From Russula earlei (lineage: Eukaryota; Basidiomycota; Agaricomycetes; Russulales; Russulaceae): a DNA stretch of 50,216 nt. Below are positions 21,469 to 32,749 of this stretch, in pieces. The position numbers were made by a program, and so were the translations under genes. The stretch lies in assembly GCA_025769875.1 (NCBI GenBank), contig JAGFNK010000391.1, positions 1 through 50,216 on the forward strand, given 5' to 3'. Within the stretch, counting starts at the first letter, position 1; each line of letters starts with the position of its first letter. Below the pieces are notes generated by a model. That model was not told the origin of the DNA, did no database searches, and worked only from the letters and a program-made list of their open reading frames with translations.

Positions 21469-22798
21469 CTAACATATTACATATGTATTGACGTGAAGAT
21501 CGCGCAATTCTGGATCCTTATCTAATCCAAGTGTGAGGTAACTATCAACATCTGCAATATTGCCATTGGAGAGGAGGCTGAGTGCTGGGACAATGTCGCC
21601 TGTTGGCAGCCAGTGACCATCCTTGATATCAGTGGCAAGGGTTTTGACTGCCAGCGACCGACGCGCATGCTCAGGAACCGTCATAAGCGCAGGTACAACA
21701 GCACCTGTAGATGCATTCCCAAGTTGTTCATCAAGTGAGGGTGCGGCTTCAAGGGCGGGCTCGGGCTCGGGCTCATTGAGAGTTTGCACAGTCGAGTCAA
21801 AGGACTCAATGACCCTGTTCATGACTGCTGACATACCAACGACAGCGGATGCCACAGTATCGGTCCTTTGCTTTTTGCTTGACGTTTCACTTACGGAGAC
21901 GTGATCAGATCTATGCTTCCGAACTGAGAAGCAGGGTGAGAGGAGAGGCATTTGATAGTGAAGTTGATGAGAAATGCACCACCATCAAATTGAGATCCGA
22001 ATGAGTTGGGGGACAGATGAGAAGTTGACTGGGATGGAGGATCTGAATCTGCACGAAGTGTTTTCTGTGTACCCCGATAGGCACTTTTGCCTTTGGATTT
22101 CAATCCAACAAGAGACTCCATAGCCTCACAATGTGACCAGCCCTTGTTGCGGTACTTCTTGGCACTTGGTTTTTTCTGCTAAGGTCAGACGTTGTTAAAG
22201 AAGCAGGAGTTATACACACACCTTGACTAAATCGGCACACTGCCCCTCCATTTCTAACCCTACATCCACTCCTTTCTCATCATCCCAGGGAAACCCAGAC
22301 TGTAGCTTGAGGAAGGAGATGATACTGTATTCAGTCTTCAACTGTTGGATGGCATCAGTGTTGAGGGAAGGGATGAAGTGGATGATACAGCACCCTGTTC
22401 CATTTTGTTTTGCATGTGCTCCCAGTCTTGATGCCACCCTTCTCATGAAGGGGGTTGATCTGAGAGGCTGCGTCGTTGAAGATGTGGTCCTTGAACATAG
22501 AGTTGGAGGTCATTTCGTCCCTATGCTCCAAAAGAAAATCTAAAAAGGCTGCTTCATCCTTAGTTGTCCATGTGGCGTTACCATCTGCTTGACTTTCTCC
22601 CACAGAAGAATCAGAGGCTGAGCAGGTCTGCATGTATGATGGGGGTACTGAACAAAGGAGGTATGGAGGGAGGAGGGGATTAAAAAAAGAAGGCGAGAGA
22701 AAAACGCACGCCACACATACATGGAAAAAGACAACGGAGGGAAAGTCCCGAACAAAGCTGAGTACCGACTCCAAAGTCAACTCCGAGTATGCAGACAT
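21469..22798 (-). CDS. Harbinger Myb/SANT-like DNA-binding protein
   Basis: The second Harbinger protein helps the nuclease reach the nucleus and the TIRs. Five exons on the minus strand: 22798-22766, 22627-22394, 22341-22222, 22178-21983, 21923-21469. All four introns are GT...AG and the exons total 1038 nt, giving 345 residues with no stop. The trihelix-like Myb domain is ATWTTKDEAAFLDFL...CKTKWNRLKTEYS..SGFPWDD (about residues 28-110). A basic/Ser-rich linker and an acidic Pro/Glu segment (NEPEPEPALE) follow, then a C-terminal region. It looks fully intact. Confidence 0.9.
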
Positions 22799-22806
22799 CT
22801 AACTTC

Positions 22807-23016
22807 ACACATGCGAATATGCAATCACAACAAGTGAATTTGCAAATCTGGTGGGAAAGAGCTCATAATTATAATTAAAGAAATTATAATTAAAGAAACT
22901 CGTATTAGTTAATCAAGTTATCGTTCATCACGCCTGTGACTCCTGTCACCCCCGGAAAATACCGAAATCCAAGTTCAAGTTCAAGATTCAAGAATTCTCG
23001 GTTGGTAAATGGGGCC
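22807..23016 (-). repeat. Harbinger right TIR
   Basis: Inverted copy of 19635-19844, immediately followed by the TTA target duplication. Confidence 0.92.
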
Positions 23017-23033
23017 TTAACAAGGGAAGGGCT

Positions 23034-25020
23034 GCTTGTATGAGATGTAGGGCACGGAAGACCAGATGCAAGTGGAATGGGGATGTTTGCAAAGCATGTG
23101 AAGCAAAAGGATTACAAGCAGACTGCAGCATTGTGACATCTCAACTGCCCTGTCAACGTGGTACTTGCAGCAATAGCCTTCCACCTCATGTGAGTAGTGC
23201 CCAAATGTCCAATGCCTTGGTATTCTAACCTGAGCATCAGTCAGGGCCTGTTGGAGCTCAAAATACAGATGCAACCACTCAGCAGGTTGCTGTTGCTGGG
23301 TGAAAATGTGGCTACTCAGATGCAGGAATGAGTATCTCACTTTCTGCAGAGCGTCAGTATAGATGAGCTTGGAAGAGCAATCCTATCCCTTCATCTTCAT
23401 CAAGCAGCACCAAACCATGTTCAACTATGAGTCGAACCAACAGCTCTACTCTGTTAGAAACGATCAGCAAATTTGACAAAGATTGGTTGGCACAAGACTC
23501 TGGCAAGGACTGGGCACATGATGCTTCCATGGATCATGGCACATATGAGGCAACAAAAAGCTTTGTTTCGGCCATGATCGAATCTGAAAGTGACAACTCT
23601 TCAAGCAGTATGGCTAGTGATGATGATGCAATGGAGGTCGAACCAGTGCCAGTCCGCCACTATGCCCCAGGTCAAAAAATGTCATCCTCAGCGGTTCAGA
23701 GGAATAAAGTTGGGGTGCCACAATCCTTGAGCAAAAGCAGGACTTTCCCAGATGGCCCCAAGGAGTTATCAGACTTTGATGACAATGAAACTGACCCAGA
23801 GACATGTGGTAGGTTTCATCATTATGCTCACTACTGTATTGTATGCAAGCCTTCAAGATTCCTTGTGCCATGAGAAAATCTGATGGCAGTTATAGTCCGT
23901 TCGCCATCAATTCCACCACAACTCTCCATGATCTCCACGACGCTGTTGGAGAGAAGTTAGGCCAGCATCCAAATACTTTGCAGCTACAATACAAGCTGTC
24001 TAATGATAAAGTGAAGGCCCCTGCTACTTCAATTGAGGATGAGAGTGAACTTGAAATCTTCATCATGAAGATGAGGGCTCTAATTGTACCTCTGTGCCTT
24101 GCAACTGGAAAGCTCTCAAAGCGAGGACCTCCCAAGAATCTCATGGTCTGCTTTGAAGATGGAATGATGGAAGAGAAAAAGACAGGAAATGCAGATGGAA
24201 AGGGAAAGAAGGTACACACTGACAATGTATTGCTCACTCAGCTCTAACAAATCTGATATTAGAATCCCACTTCTGCAACTGCTTCAGTCATTGATCCCCT
24301 TGAGAAGGAATGAGAAGAGATCCTTGATAAACTGCAGAATAAGTGGTGATGTGACTACCATACAAAGATGGCTGGCCACGATGCCTATTGTCACCCAAAT
24401 ACATCAACTGGGGTCTGCTACTGTCTGAGTTTGCAAGATCTTGGGCTCTGGTCAAATGCTGTGGTGCGTACTCCATCATTTATTTGCAAAACACACAAAT
24501 GATGGGTCTAGATACTAGGTGAAGAATATGGCAACCATAGAAGAGAAACCAGCAACGATCTTACTTCATGACGCACGAACGACCAAGATTCGCTCAATGC
24601 ATTTGCCTGATCTGTTTCAGGGAGCTGCTCCTTTTGGCACAATGGGGGGCCATGGCATTACAATTCCTATTGTCCTTTGTCTGGAGTGGGGCCAGTACCA
24701 ACAAATCCTCAGCATGCAACCAGCAGGCAATCAGGTGGCACCACCACCACTGCCACCGGCTGTCAAGATATCTGTTGAGATTGAACAATGGTTTCAAGAA
24801 TTCAAGGACAACCCATTGCGCAATATGAAAGGCTTCAAGTTTTTGGAATTCAGTAGAGTGCTCAAATCACAAGGCTTCACCCAAATCACGCAGCTATCCC
24901 AGAGTTTCATCACCATCCAGGACTTGCAAGGAGTGTTGAAAATTGACATGGGAACAGCCATATTTATTATGGATTACACATAGGAGGACGTTCGATGATT
25001 CAAAGAGGCTGGTGGGGTAC
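23034..25020 (+). pseudogene. Zn2Cys6-cluster / PB1-like / SAM-like hypothetical protein, decayed
   Basis: The frame opens directly after the Harbinger element with CMRCRARKTRCKW...CKACEAKG...C, spacing CX2CX6CX6CX2CX8C, a fungal binuclear zinc cluster. A coiled-coil-like stretch (LLELKIQMQ) follows by splicing near 23190-23245. Next is an acidic Ser-rich segment (SDNSSSSMASDDDAMEVE). An exon junction at about 23812-23850 leads to a ubiquitin/PB1-like fold (SDGSYSPFAINSTTTLHDLHDAVG...LQLQYKLS). Further on is a Cys/His patch (CDYHTKMAGHDAYC) with stops. The last part is a SAM-like helical domain (EIEQWFQEFKDNPLRN...GFKFLEFSRVLKSQGF). Several stops after 24240 show decay. It is probably the 3' part of the gene starting at 18896. 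Confidence 0.6.
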
Positions 25021-25089
25021 TTTACCATTAGCTGCAGTGCACCTACCACATACTGATTTTGACATCTCTGACATCTCAATTAGTCATTC

Positions 25090-25260
25090 TTGGTACACTA
25101 AATTTAGAATCTAGTTTTCATTCCAGTTTGAACACGCTATCTTTTAGGATTTTTTGCTTAGAATTCAGCAAGATACATCAAGTTCTTTCTACTGACCCTT
25201 TTCTTTTCAGAAATTTCTGGCACATCACATTATCTGAAAACGACAATAATACTTTGCCAG
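25090..25260 (+). repeat. dispersed repeat R, copy 2
   Basis: Homologous to 9706-9860 in inverse orientation. The frame continues to about 25418 (NTLPDLLIKVKAHIQFRAMV), giving a little more of the presumed parent protein, which I do not recognise. Confidence 0.78.
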
Positions 25261-25436
25261 ATCTTTTGATCAAAGTAAAGGCACACATACAGTTCAGGGC
25301 TATGGTAAATCAACTGCAACAGGCACCCTATGGAGGCATCTGTATATGTGTCACATGCAGGACTGGATTTCTGAGTGTGAGAGACTTCAGCTCAGAGTTA
25401 GGGCCAAGGATGCTTTAGAGGCAATTGCAGCCTTTC

Positions 25437-25930
25437 TGTCACTGACTGGGGGTGGTGTTGCTGACAAATCAGTTCACATGTGAGATGAGTGCAGTGAGTC
25501 AAGCGAGACACTAAGTCTTCACAAGTTTTGGGGATCTCGGTGACGATAATGCCGAGGCAATTATGTACTGCGGAAGGGAAAGATAATGGGGAAGTCTTCG
25601 CATTCAAAGACTTAGAGGATTGAGAAGCTTTTCGAGGTGAGTGCTTGATTGCTTGCAAGCCTACAAGATCCGAAGCAGGAATCCAGTGCTATTCACAGGA
25701 GAACAAGCTTGAGGCTTGTTCTCATCAAAATAGCAGTCTTATATACATACAGAATACTATATCAAATAGTATTCACGAGGTAACAATGAGGCGATCGTAC
25801 TGGAACATGCAGGAAATGTCTGGTACATGTGAGGCTTTAAGTGAGTCATGAAACATGTGGGAAACTCGAGACATGTCCAGGTAGGCTTATCTGGTTGCTG
25901 GTCCAGTCCGATGTACCAGTTCTTGTGACA
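25437..25930 (-). repeat. 3' LTR of the layer-1 G element (494 bp)
   Basis: Plus strand begins TGTCACTGACTGGGGG and ends TTCTTGTGACA, the reverse of the G LTRs at 29749 and 39181. It has the same hairpin (GAGAACAAGC...GCTTGTTCTC) after the TATA box but is visibly more diverged. Confidence 0.92.
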
Positions 25931-25946
25931 TTACCCCCTTGTTAAG
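25931..25946 (-). promoter_or_regulatory. polypurine tract of the layer-1 G element
   Basis: Minus strand reads TTAACAAGGGGGTAA immediately before the LTR. The plus-strand G copy has AACAAGGGGGTGA at the same place. Confidence 0.8.
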
Positions 25947-26041
25947 GTCTAACCTCTGTAGGGATGAATGTTGGAAATGCAGCGGTGAGTATGATAGTGA
26001 AGCTGATCTCGAGGGACTCGACATATCTTGTGTTGTTTGCA

Positions 26042-27205
26042 TCATTTATGTGGAGTCCTACAGAGATCAGCTCTATGTCCATGATGATTACAAAGGATGC
26101 AGGTTGTGATCTTGGGACAGTCGACAGTGTCGTGTCCACCATCAAGACACCAAGAACATTTGTCCGTGGCACGAGGGGGAAATTGGTACCATGGATCGAG
26201 GATGGCCTCTTTGGCGTCCTTGTGCTCCTGCTTGGTAAGCTGTGGCATGGACTGGAAGAGAATTCTGGGTTCGAGTCGAGTTTTAGCGTTGGCTTTTGCC
26301 AATTTGACTTCACTGTCTCAAATCTCCCATAACATGTCATGATAGCACCCTCTAGCTGTAACGAGTTGATTGGCCATCTGTTGCGCCTTTTTGATGGCAA
26401 ATCAGTAGCGAAGGACTTCGGCTTCAAGAGACAAGTCTTCCTCAAAAGTAAGGGCCTTGCTCACGGCTTTAGTGTGTCTGAGTCCTTCTCAAAATAAGAA
26501 AGCGTCTTTCGTTGTGAGGAGAGGACGAGGGTAGGGATTGGCATGAGCTCAGACTGAGATTTGATGAGTAGGACACCCAGGGCCATACATTGCGATGACC
26601 GATGGAAATCTGTTAGTCAGGTCAGGCAAGATGAATCGCGGGGCGATGGTATCATCTTCATTCCCTGGGTCAGGAATCAAGATGTTGAGTCCTAGGTTTC
26701 CTTCCATCCAGCCATCTCCTAGTTCTTGTAGTTCAGCCAGGGCATCCGTTCCAGGAGCTATGGGTGCTACATAGGCAGGGGGAGGAACATCGTCATCAAA
26801 TGGTGGTGCTGGGATGACGTTTTTGTTGAGAAGGGCTAGGTTTATTGGTTGTTGAGGGATAGGTGTGTTGAGTTGAGGGGGAATAGGAATGGGATTGGGG
26901 GAGGGAGAGTGGATGTGGTAGGATGGACTGTGAGCTACTGGAGAGTTAGTTCCTCTGGTAGGAGAGTGGTTGCCAAAGGCTCATAGTATAGTGGGCAAGG
27001 TCTCTTTGTGCCAGAGTTCTTGGGCTTGTGCTATCATTGCTGCATGTCATGCAGCATGTTGCACTAGGAGTTGGGCGTTGATAGTCGCAGCCATGGATGG
27101 GGATGGTTCTCTGGAGATTGGTAAAGGGATAAGGGTTGGAGAGTATGGAGGAGTTGGGACGAGGGTAGTGGAGGAGGCAGCAGGTGAGTTAAAATTGGAG
27201 GACAT
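26042..27205 (-). pseudogene. extra 3' ORF (ORF3) with tandem CCHC knuckles, layer-1 copy
   Basis: It follows the chromodomain and precedes the LTR. The start is MSSNFNSPAASS-type (ATG at 27205), Pro/Ser/Thr-rich, then a conserved middle (DLGLNILIPDPGNEDDT, PRFILPDL, YGPGCPTH). A helical stretch (KLAKANAKTRLEP) leads to CSWCLDGGHDTVDC and CILCNHHGHRADLC, both CX2CX4HX4C. Frames are broken several times. Known chromoviruses carry their knuckle in gag; an additional 3' knuckle protein is unusual. It would be expected to bind RNA or DNA. Confidence 0.8.
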
Positions 27206-27289
27206 GTTGGAATGTTTGGGGAGAAGGGAAGAGCGGTGGGGAATGTTGGTTGGGAATAACGGTCTTTGTATACGTTAGGTTGTCCAGCT

Positions 27290-29748
27290 GTAGTGGAGTA
27301 GAATTCTTTTAGAAGTTCTGGGGCATTGAGGTCATGGTGGTCGACCCATGAGTCATCTGATGCTGGGTAACCTTTCCAGTGTACAAGATATTGAAGTTTA
27401 CGTGCTCATCCAAACCTTCTGGCATCTAGAATGGCTTCAATTTTGTCTTCTTCTTCGTTATCGATGATTGGAGGGGGTTGTGTAAATGGTGTGCCGTATT
27501 CCTCTGTTTCTATGTATGGCAAGAGTAGGTTAATGTGGAAAACATTGTGTATTTTCATAGATGGTGGGAGTTGGAGTTGATAGGCAACTTTGGAAATTCT
27601 TTTGATGATGGGAAAGGGTCTGTATCGTTTAGGCGTAAGTTTGTGATTTCCTTGTGTTTTGAGGTTCTTGCCCTCTAACCATACAAGGGTTCCTTCTTTT
27701 ATTTCCGGGATGTCAGGTCTTAGGGGTTGTTGTTTACGTTCTAAAAGTTGTTGTGCGTCATGTCTAGATTGTTCTAGTTCTTTGAGGCGATCAGTGGAGG
27801 CGGGAACATTGTTGTCCTTGAGGTTTATGTTGATCTGGGGTTTGAATCACATGAGGAGTTCATGTGGTGATTGTCGTGACACCTCGTGTTTCCATGAGTT
27901 GTGTGCATATTCTGCAATGGGGAGCATTTTTGCCCAGGAGTGTGGATGGGTTGTGGTCCAGGGTCTTAGGTATTGTTCCAGCCAGGCATTCATTCTTTCA
28001 GTTTGTCCATCAGTTTGGGGGTGGAACAGTGGTTGACATGTTTTGTTTGATGCCTAGACTTTTGCATAGGGCTTTGGAGAAGTTTGATGCAAATTGGGGG
28101 TCTCTGTCAGATATGATTCTTTTTGGGATGCCAAACCAGGGTACGAGGTGTTTTAGATACTCGTGTACAACGCCTGTTCCGTTGATCATCTTGTCGCATG
28201 GAATGAACTTTGTTGCTTTGGAACATCCTTGATTGACAATAGTGAGGATGCTGTCGAATCCATCAGATTTGGGTAGGTCCATAATCAGGTCCATTGATAC
28301 GTATTGAAAGGGGCCTTGTTCAACATGTGTATCAATGAAGAAGGTTGTGGCTTTCTTTCTGGGTATATTGGTTTTGGATTCTTGGCATTTGGCGCAGCCT
28401 TTGACATATTGCTCTACAAATTGTCATAGTCTAGGTCCTTCATAGTGTTGTTTGACTAAGTCCCAAGTGTTGGCTATCCTGGGGTGTCCTGCAGGTGGGG
28501 CGTCGTGGAATTGTTGTAGAATTTCTCGTCGTTTGTCTGGTTTATCAGGTAGGTAGATTTTTTGTGTAAAAATTTCAGGTGGGAGAAGGGTAGTTTTTTG
28601 TTCTTCTACCCCCTGGTTAAGGTCTTTTTGATGAGAAAGAGTGTCGGCAATGGTATGGGTGTGTCCAGGGACATGTTCCATAGTTATATTGAAATCTTGC
28701 ATATATTGCATCCATCTTGCTTGTCGTCCAGTTAGTTTTTGTGGTCCTTTGAAGTATGTGAGGTTTTTGTGATCTGTTCTTATCCTAACTGGTTTTTCTG
28801 CGCCTAAGAAGAATGGTTGACCACTTTTTAGACCGAATATAATGGCAGCTAATTCTTTATCATGTGCATCATAGTTTCTTTCCACGTCCAATAATGTCCT
28901 TGAATAGAATGCTATAGGATGAAGTCCATCTTCGTGTTCTTGGGAAATGACTGCTCCTACAGCAAATCCTGACGCATCAGTATTGAGAATGAATTGTTTG
29001 GTCCAATCTGGGGTTCATAAGACTGGATAAGATACACATGTGTCTTTTAGCATTTGGAATGCCTGTTCTTCCTTGGATGTCCATTCCCATTGTCTGTTCT
29101 TTTTTGTTAGATCATTGAGGGGTCTGGCTTTTATTGAGAAGTTTGAAATGAAGTTGTGATAGAAGTTGCAGAACCCCAGGAAACTTTGGACTTCCTTTAG
29201 TGTTTTCAGTGTGGGCCAGTCTTTGATTCCTTTGACTTTGACAGGGTCCATGGTGATTTTTCCTTCACCGATGATTACTCCCAAGTATTCAACTTTCTTT
29301 TTGTGGAATTGACATTTTTCTGGTTTGAGATACAAGTCATGTTGTTTTAATTTTGACAAGATGTGCTTGACTTTAGACTTGTGTTCTTCTTTATCGTCCT
29401 TCGTGGCAATGATGATGTTGTCCATGTAAATTTTGAGCCATCCTTGGGCAAGTTCTTCTTGAAAAATGTCGTCCATCATAGTTTGGAAGGTTGCTGGGGA
29501 ATTAGTCAGTCCAAAGAACATTACTGTCAGTTCGAACAATCCATTGCTGGTCTTGAAGGCGGCTTTCCATTCGTCTCCTTCTTTAATCCTAATGTTGTTG
29601 TAACCCCATCTAATGTCGAATTTAGTGAAGAGTTCTTTGCCTGCTAGGGCATGTATTAACTCTGGGATTAAAGGAAGTGGGTAGACATTAGGTATTGTCC
29701 ATTTGTTTAAGTTTCTGTAGTCTTGTACTGGTCGGAATTTACCATCTT
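27290..29748 (-). pseudogene. pol (RT, RNase H, integrase, chromodomain), layer-1 G element
   Basis: RT motifs are FRPVQDYRNLNKW, FTKFDIRWGYNN and FFGLTNSPATFQ. RNase H contains NYDAHDKELAAI and HKNLTYFKG. The integrase HHCC zinc finger (GHPRIANT...CAKCQESKT), core (SMDLIMDLPKS, IISDRDPQF) and QTDGQTERMNAWLEQ follow. A complete chromodomain (LQYLVHWKGYPASDDSWVDHHDL, split here to stay readable: YLVHWKGYP then SDDSWVDHHDL) lies near 27310-27425. The RT active site reads YMDN (29417-29428) instead of YMDD, so catalysis is lost. Stops at about 29012 and 28421 are TGA. Confidence 0.93.
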
Positions 29749-30243
29749 TGTCACAAGTACCGGCCCCTCGGACCGGACCAGCAACCGGGCAAGCCTACCT
29801 GGACAAGCCTCGCAGTCTTCATATGTTTCATGACTCATTAAAAGCCTCGCATGTACCACCACCTTCCAGCATGTTCCAGCCTCGATCGCCTCATTACTAC
29901 CGCATGTCTACTATTTGATATAGGACATAGCTGTCTATCTAAACCTGTCAGTAGAGGAGAACAAGCCTTAAGCTTGTTCTCTTGTGAAATATCACTGGAT
30001 TCTAGCTTCGGGTCTGTAGGCTTGCAGGGAATCAAGCAATCGACTCAGAAACCTTCTCCACTCTCTAGGTCTTTGAATGCAAAGACTTATCCATTGTATT
30101 TCCTCTCCGTGGTACACACTAGCCTTTGCTGTGTTGTCACTGAGATCCCCGAATCTCGCAAGAACTTGTTGTCTCACTCGACTCAGTGCGCACATCTCGC
30201 ACGTGAAACGATTTGTCAGCGACACCACCCCCAGTTGGTGACA
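29749..30243 (+). repeat. 5' LTR of G element
   Basis: TGTCACAAGTACC...GGTGACA. By eye it differs from the 3' LTR at 26 of 495 positions, 23 of them CpG transitions. Its TATA box is mutated (TATCTAAA at 29936-29943 versus TATATAAA in the 3' LTR), so its promoter may be dead. Confidence 0.95.
29969..29980 (+). promoter_or_regulatory. putative self-primer at the G RNA 5' end
   Basis: TAAGCTTGTTCT starts 33 nt after the TATA position and is the perfect complement of 30246-30257 just behind the 5' LTR. It is the right arm of the hairpin GAGAACAAGC CTTAA GCTTGTTCTC. Confidence 0.7.
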
Positions 30244-30245
30244 TT

Positions 30246-30257
30246 AGAACAAGCTTA
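30246..30257 (+). promoter_or_regulatory. primer-binding site of G (self-priming type)
   Basis: AGAACAAGCTTA, 2 nt after the LTR end. It does not start with TGG as a tRNA-type site would, but pairs over 12 nt with the predicted RNA 5' end (29969-29980). Confidence 0.7.
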
Positions 30258-31710
30258 CCCTCTGACCCTTGACCCCAAACCATACACTCGCCCAGGCAAT
30301 ATACTGATTCACTCTCAATATGACTACGACCCGAGACTGGAAGACCAAAGGGTACCAAGTCCCAACCGCTGAAGGACTAGCTGCCCTTAAATGCCCCTTT
30401 GAATTACTACCTGACCAGGAAAAAAATGTTCCCAGCATAACTATGTTCGACAATGGTGTCGAATTCTATACGATACAGAAGGACAACGTACCTTGGACCA
30501 GCTATTATGCCAACTGGATGGGTGCCAAAGTAGCCCTCGGTCATTTGTATGGCCTCTGGTTCGAAATCACAAGGCGTGGAGACACATGGGAAGCGACACG
30601 CATCGCTCGCCCGGCCTTCAGACTTCAACAGAGTCCTCTCTGAGGCATTGACATTGCCACGCTAACAGTGTCAGGAGAACCCCTCCCCAACTCGAAGGCC
30701 CCGAGCCACGCTCCGATGCCAGGCCCAGTCCCCACCACCCACGCTCCAATGGAGCTTGAACCAATGACAACGACAAACGTTTTCATCGCCGCCACCGACC
30801 CTAAACCCTTTCAACCACAACCCACGTCGTCCAGGACAGCACAACCCCCCACCCGCACTTCGTTCGCCGGGATCGGAGGTCGTGGAATACAACCCCCTAG
30901 CCCCGACCCTGACCCTGACGACCTCGAAACGCGCACCGACCACGATTGCAACGCACATGACCCCGACTACGGAAAAGTCGAAGGAATCCTGCCTGACTTC
31001 TTCAACGGTGACCGCGCCCGGATGCATGCATTCCTGGTAGCTTTCAACAGGTTCATGTCCATGAACCATGATAGCAAGATTGCTAGAGATCCTATTAAGA
31101 AATGTGCATACTTCTTATCACTAATGAAAGGACCTAAGGTAGAAGGATGGCTCGAAGCCATGGACCAATGGCTTGAAGATGCACAAGATGACCCTACCAA
31201 TATCCCACTCAGACTTACGGCGTGGGAGGCACTTCAACAACAATTTCGTCGCACGTTCACTGACTACGTGGAACATGAGAAGGCTCAAGACAAGCTCAAA
31301 GAATTAAAAATGAAAGATGGACTTCTAGACGATTATATATCCGAATTCCAACTACTAGCAAGACATGCGGGACTGGATGTTGATGAACCAATGGTCATGC
31401 GACTATTCGCATGGGGACTCCCATGGTCCCTAGTCGAGTCTTGCCTCGACTTAGAAGACCCTACTTCCTTCATGGATTGGGTAGCAGCTGGGCAGAAACA
31501 TCATTGTGTCTGGATGTGCAAACGCGCGATCCTATCCGACCATTCTAGCATGCACACACGCAATCTCAATCAACCCCAGAATAATAGACCCTGGGGATGA
31601 CTCGCCAACTCGGCTTGGGCCAACCATGGGAACAATCAAAGCAATGCCACACCCACACGCCCACGCCTCCCACCATGCAATCCGAACATGATGGACACCA
31701 GTGCAGACGC

Positions 31711-32593
31711 TGTCACGGTAGCTAGCCGTGTCAGTTCACAAGTGGAAAACAAGTCGATGATAGAGAGGTGTTCAAGAAATGGGCTGGTTCCCATGTATAA
31801 TGAGTAAGGATCCCTGCAGCAGTCGAAGTGTTTTATGCTAAACAGGTTATGGCCAGTAGACCCTTCCTAGTATGACTCAGCCCGTTGAGAAGCTAGGGTA
31901 AGTTTGTGATGGGATAGACTAGGGCTGGTTCCACTAGCTATATGCGTTCAAGTCCATCAGGGACCTTGAACAATGCAGAGAGAGTAGAGGAAGGTAGGTC
32001 TTAAAGGAGGAGAGCTCTTCTCAGGGGAGTGAAGAGAGACTCTTAGGGAAGGAAGGGAAAGGCGAAGAGTAGATGGTGGATGGTGTGTTGAGAGTTGATG
32101 AAATGGAGAGGTGTTTGTGGTGTAAGTTTGTGAGAGTGAAGTGGGTCGCAGGAGAATATGTTGGACAAGAGTAGGTTGGATTCTACAAGAGACCAAGCTT
32201 AGGGCTTTGGTCACAAAGTACTGAGCTTATATATACAGGAGAAGTGCAGCAATAGCTGCGCTTTGACTGTGCTACTAGTATAGTAGGAGTCATAATAAGT
32301 AGGAGTCATAGGAATGAGGCCACGAATGAGTCAGAACCAAGTAACTGTGCTGCACAGTCGGTGCGCAGCATTGTACAGTCAAAACTAAGAAGTGAATATA
32401 AATGGGAAGAGAACCAAACAAAGGGAAAGTAACAGCAATCCAGTGTTACCTGGACATGTATGGATCACATGATAACACAGAAGGGATCACAAGATGTAAG
32501 AGATCACAAGACCAGTAAGTAAAGGGACATACACAAGCAAGCAGTCCATAGCAAGAGGTAAGAAGTAAACTGTAAAAGGAAAATGGTGTAACA
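31711..32593 (-). mobile_element. solo LTR, family E, inserted in gag (883 bp)
   Basis: Reverse-orientation copy of 14834-15715. Plus strand starts TGTCACGGTAGC and ends ATGGTGTAACA. Flanks are GACGC and GGCGC, a 4/5 match consistent with a mutated 5-bp duplication. The gag frame resumes directly on both sides. Confidence 0.9.
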
Positions 32594-32749
32594 GGCGCTG
32601 CTTGCAAGGCAATTACCAAAGCCGAGAAACAAAAACATTGAGAAGAAGGAAGATGTTTTCACTGTTCTCTCCGAGGACACCTGGCCCACGACTGCCCCAC
32701 GAAACCCAAACACAAAATGACTCGCGCACTGCACCACCGATACAGTCAC

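Larger units (their letters stand above)
19635..23016 (-). mobile_element. PIF/Harbinger DNA transposon, near-complete (3382 bp)
   Basis: TIRs of about 210 bp (19635-19844 and 22807-23016) start GGCCCCATTTACCAACC. They are flanked by the 3-bp duplication TTA (19632-19634 and 23017-23019), as required for PIF/Harbinger. It encodes both proteins known for the superfamily: a DDE nuclease and a Myb/SANT-like DNA-binding protein, both on the minus strand. Only one base appears to be lost from the coding capacity. Confidence 0.96.

Noticed and set aside
25437..25930. A gene in the LTR suggested by several 60-110-codon ORFs (also at 29838-30372 and 39279-39693)
   Set aside because: They lie wholly in LTR sequence, differ between copies and are interrupted by stops.
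30641..30643. Programmed TGA readthrough between the first 108 codons and the rest of G gag
   Set aside because: Many TGAs in this element are explained by CGA decay, and no readthrough context or structure is evident.
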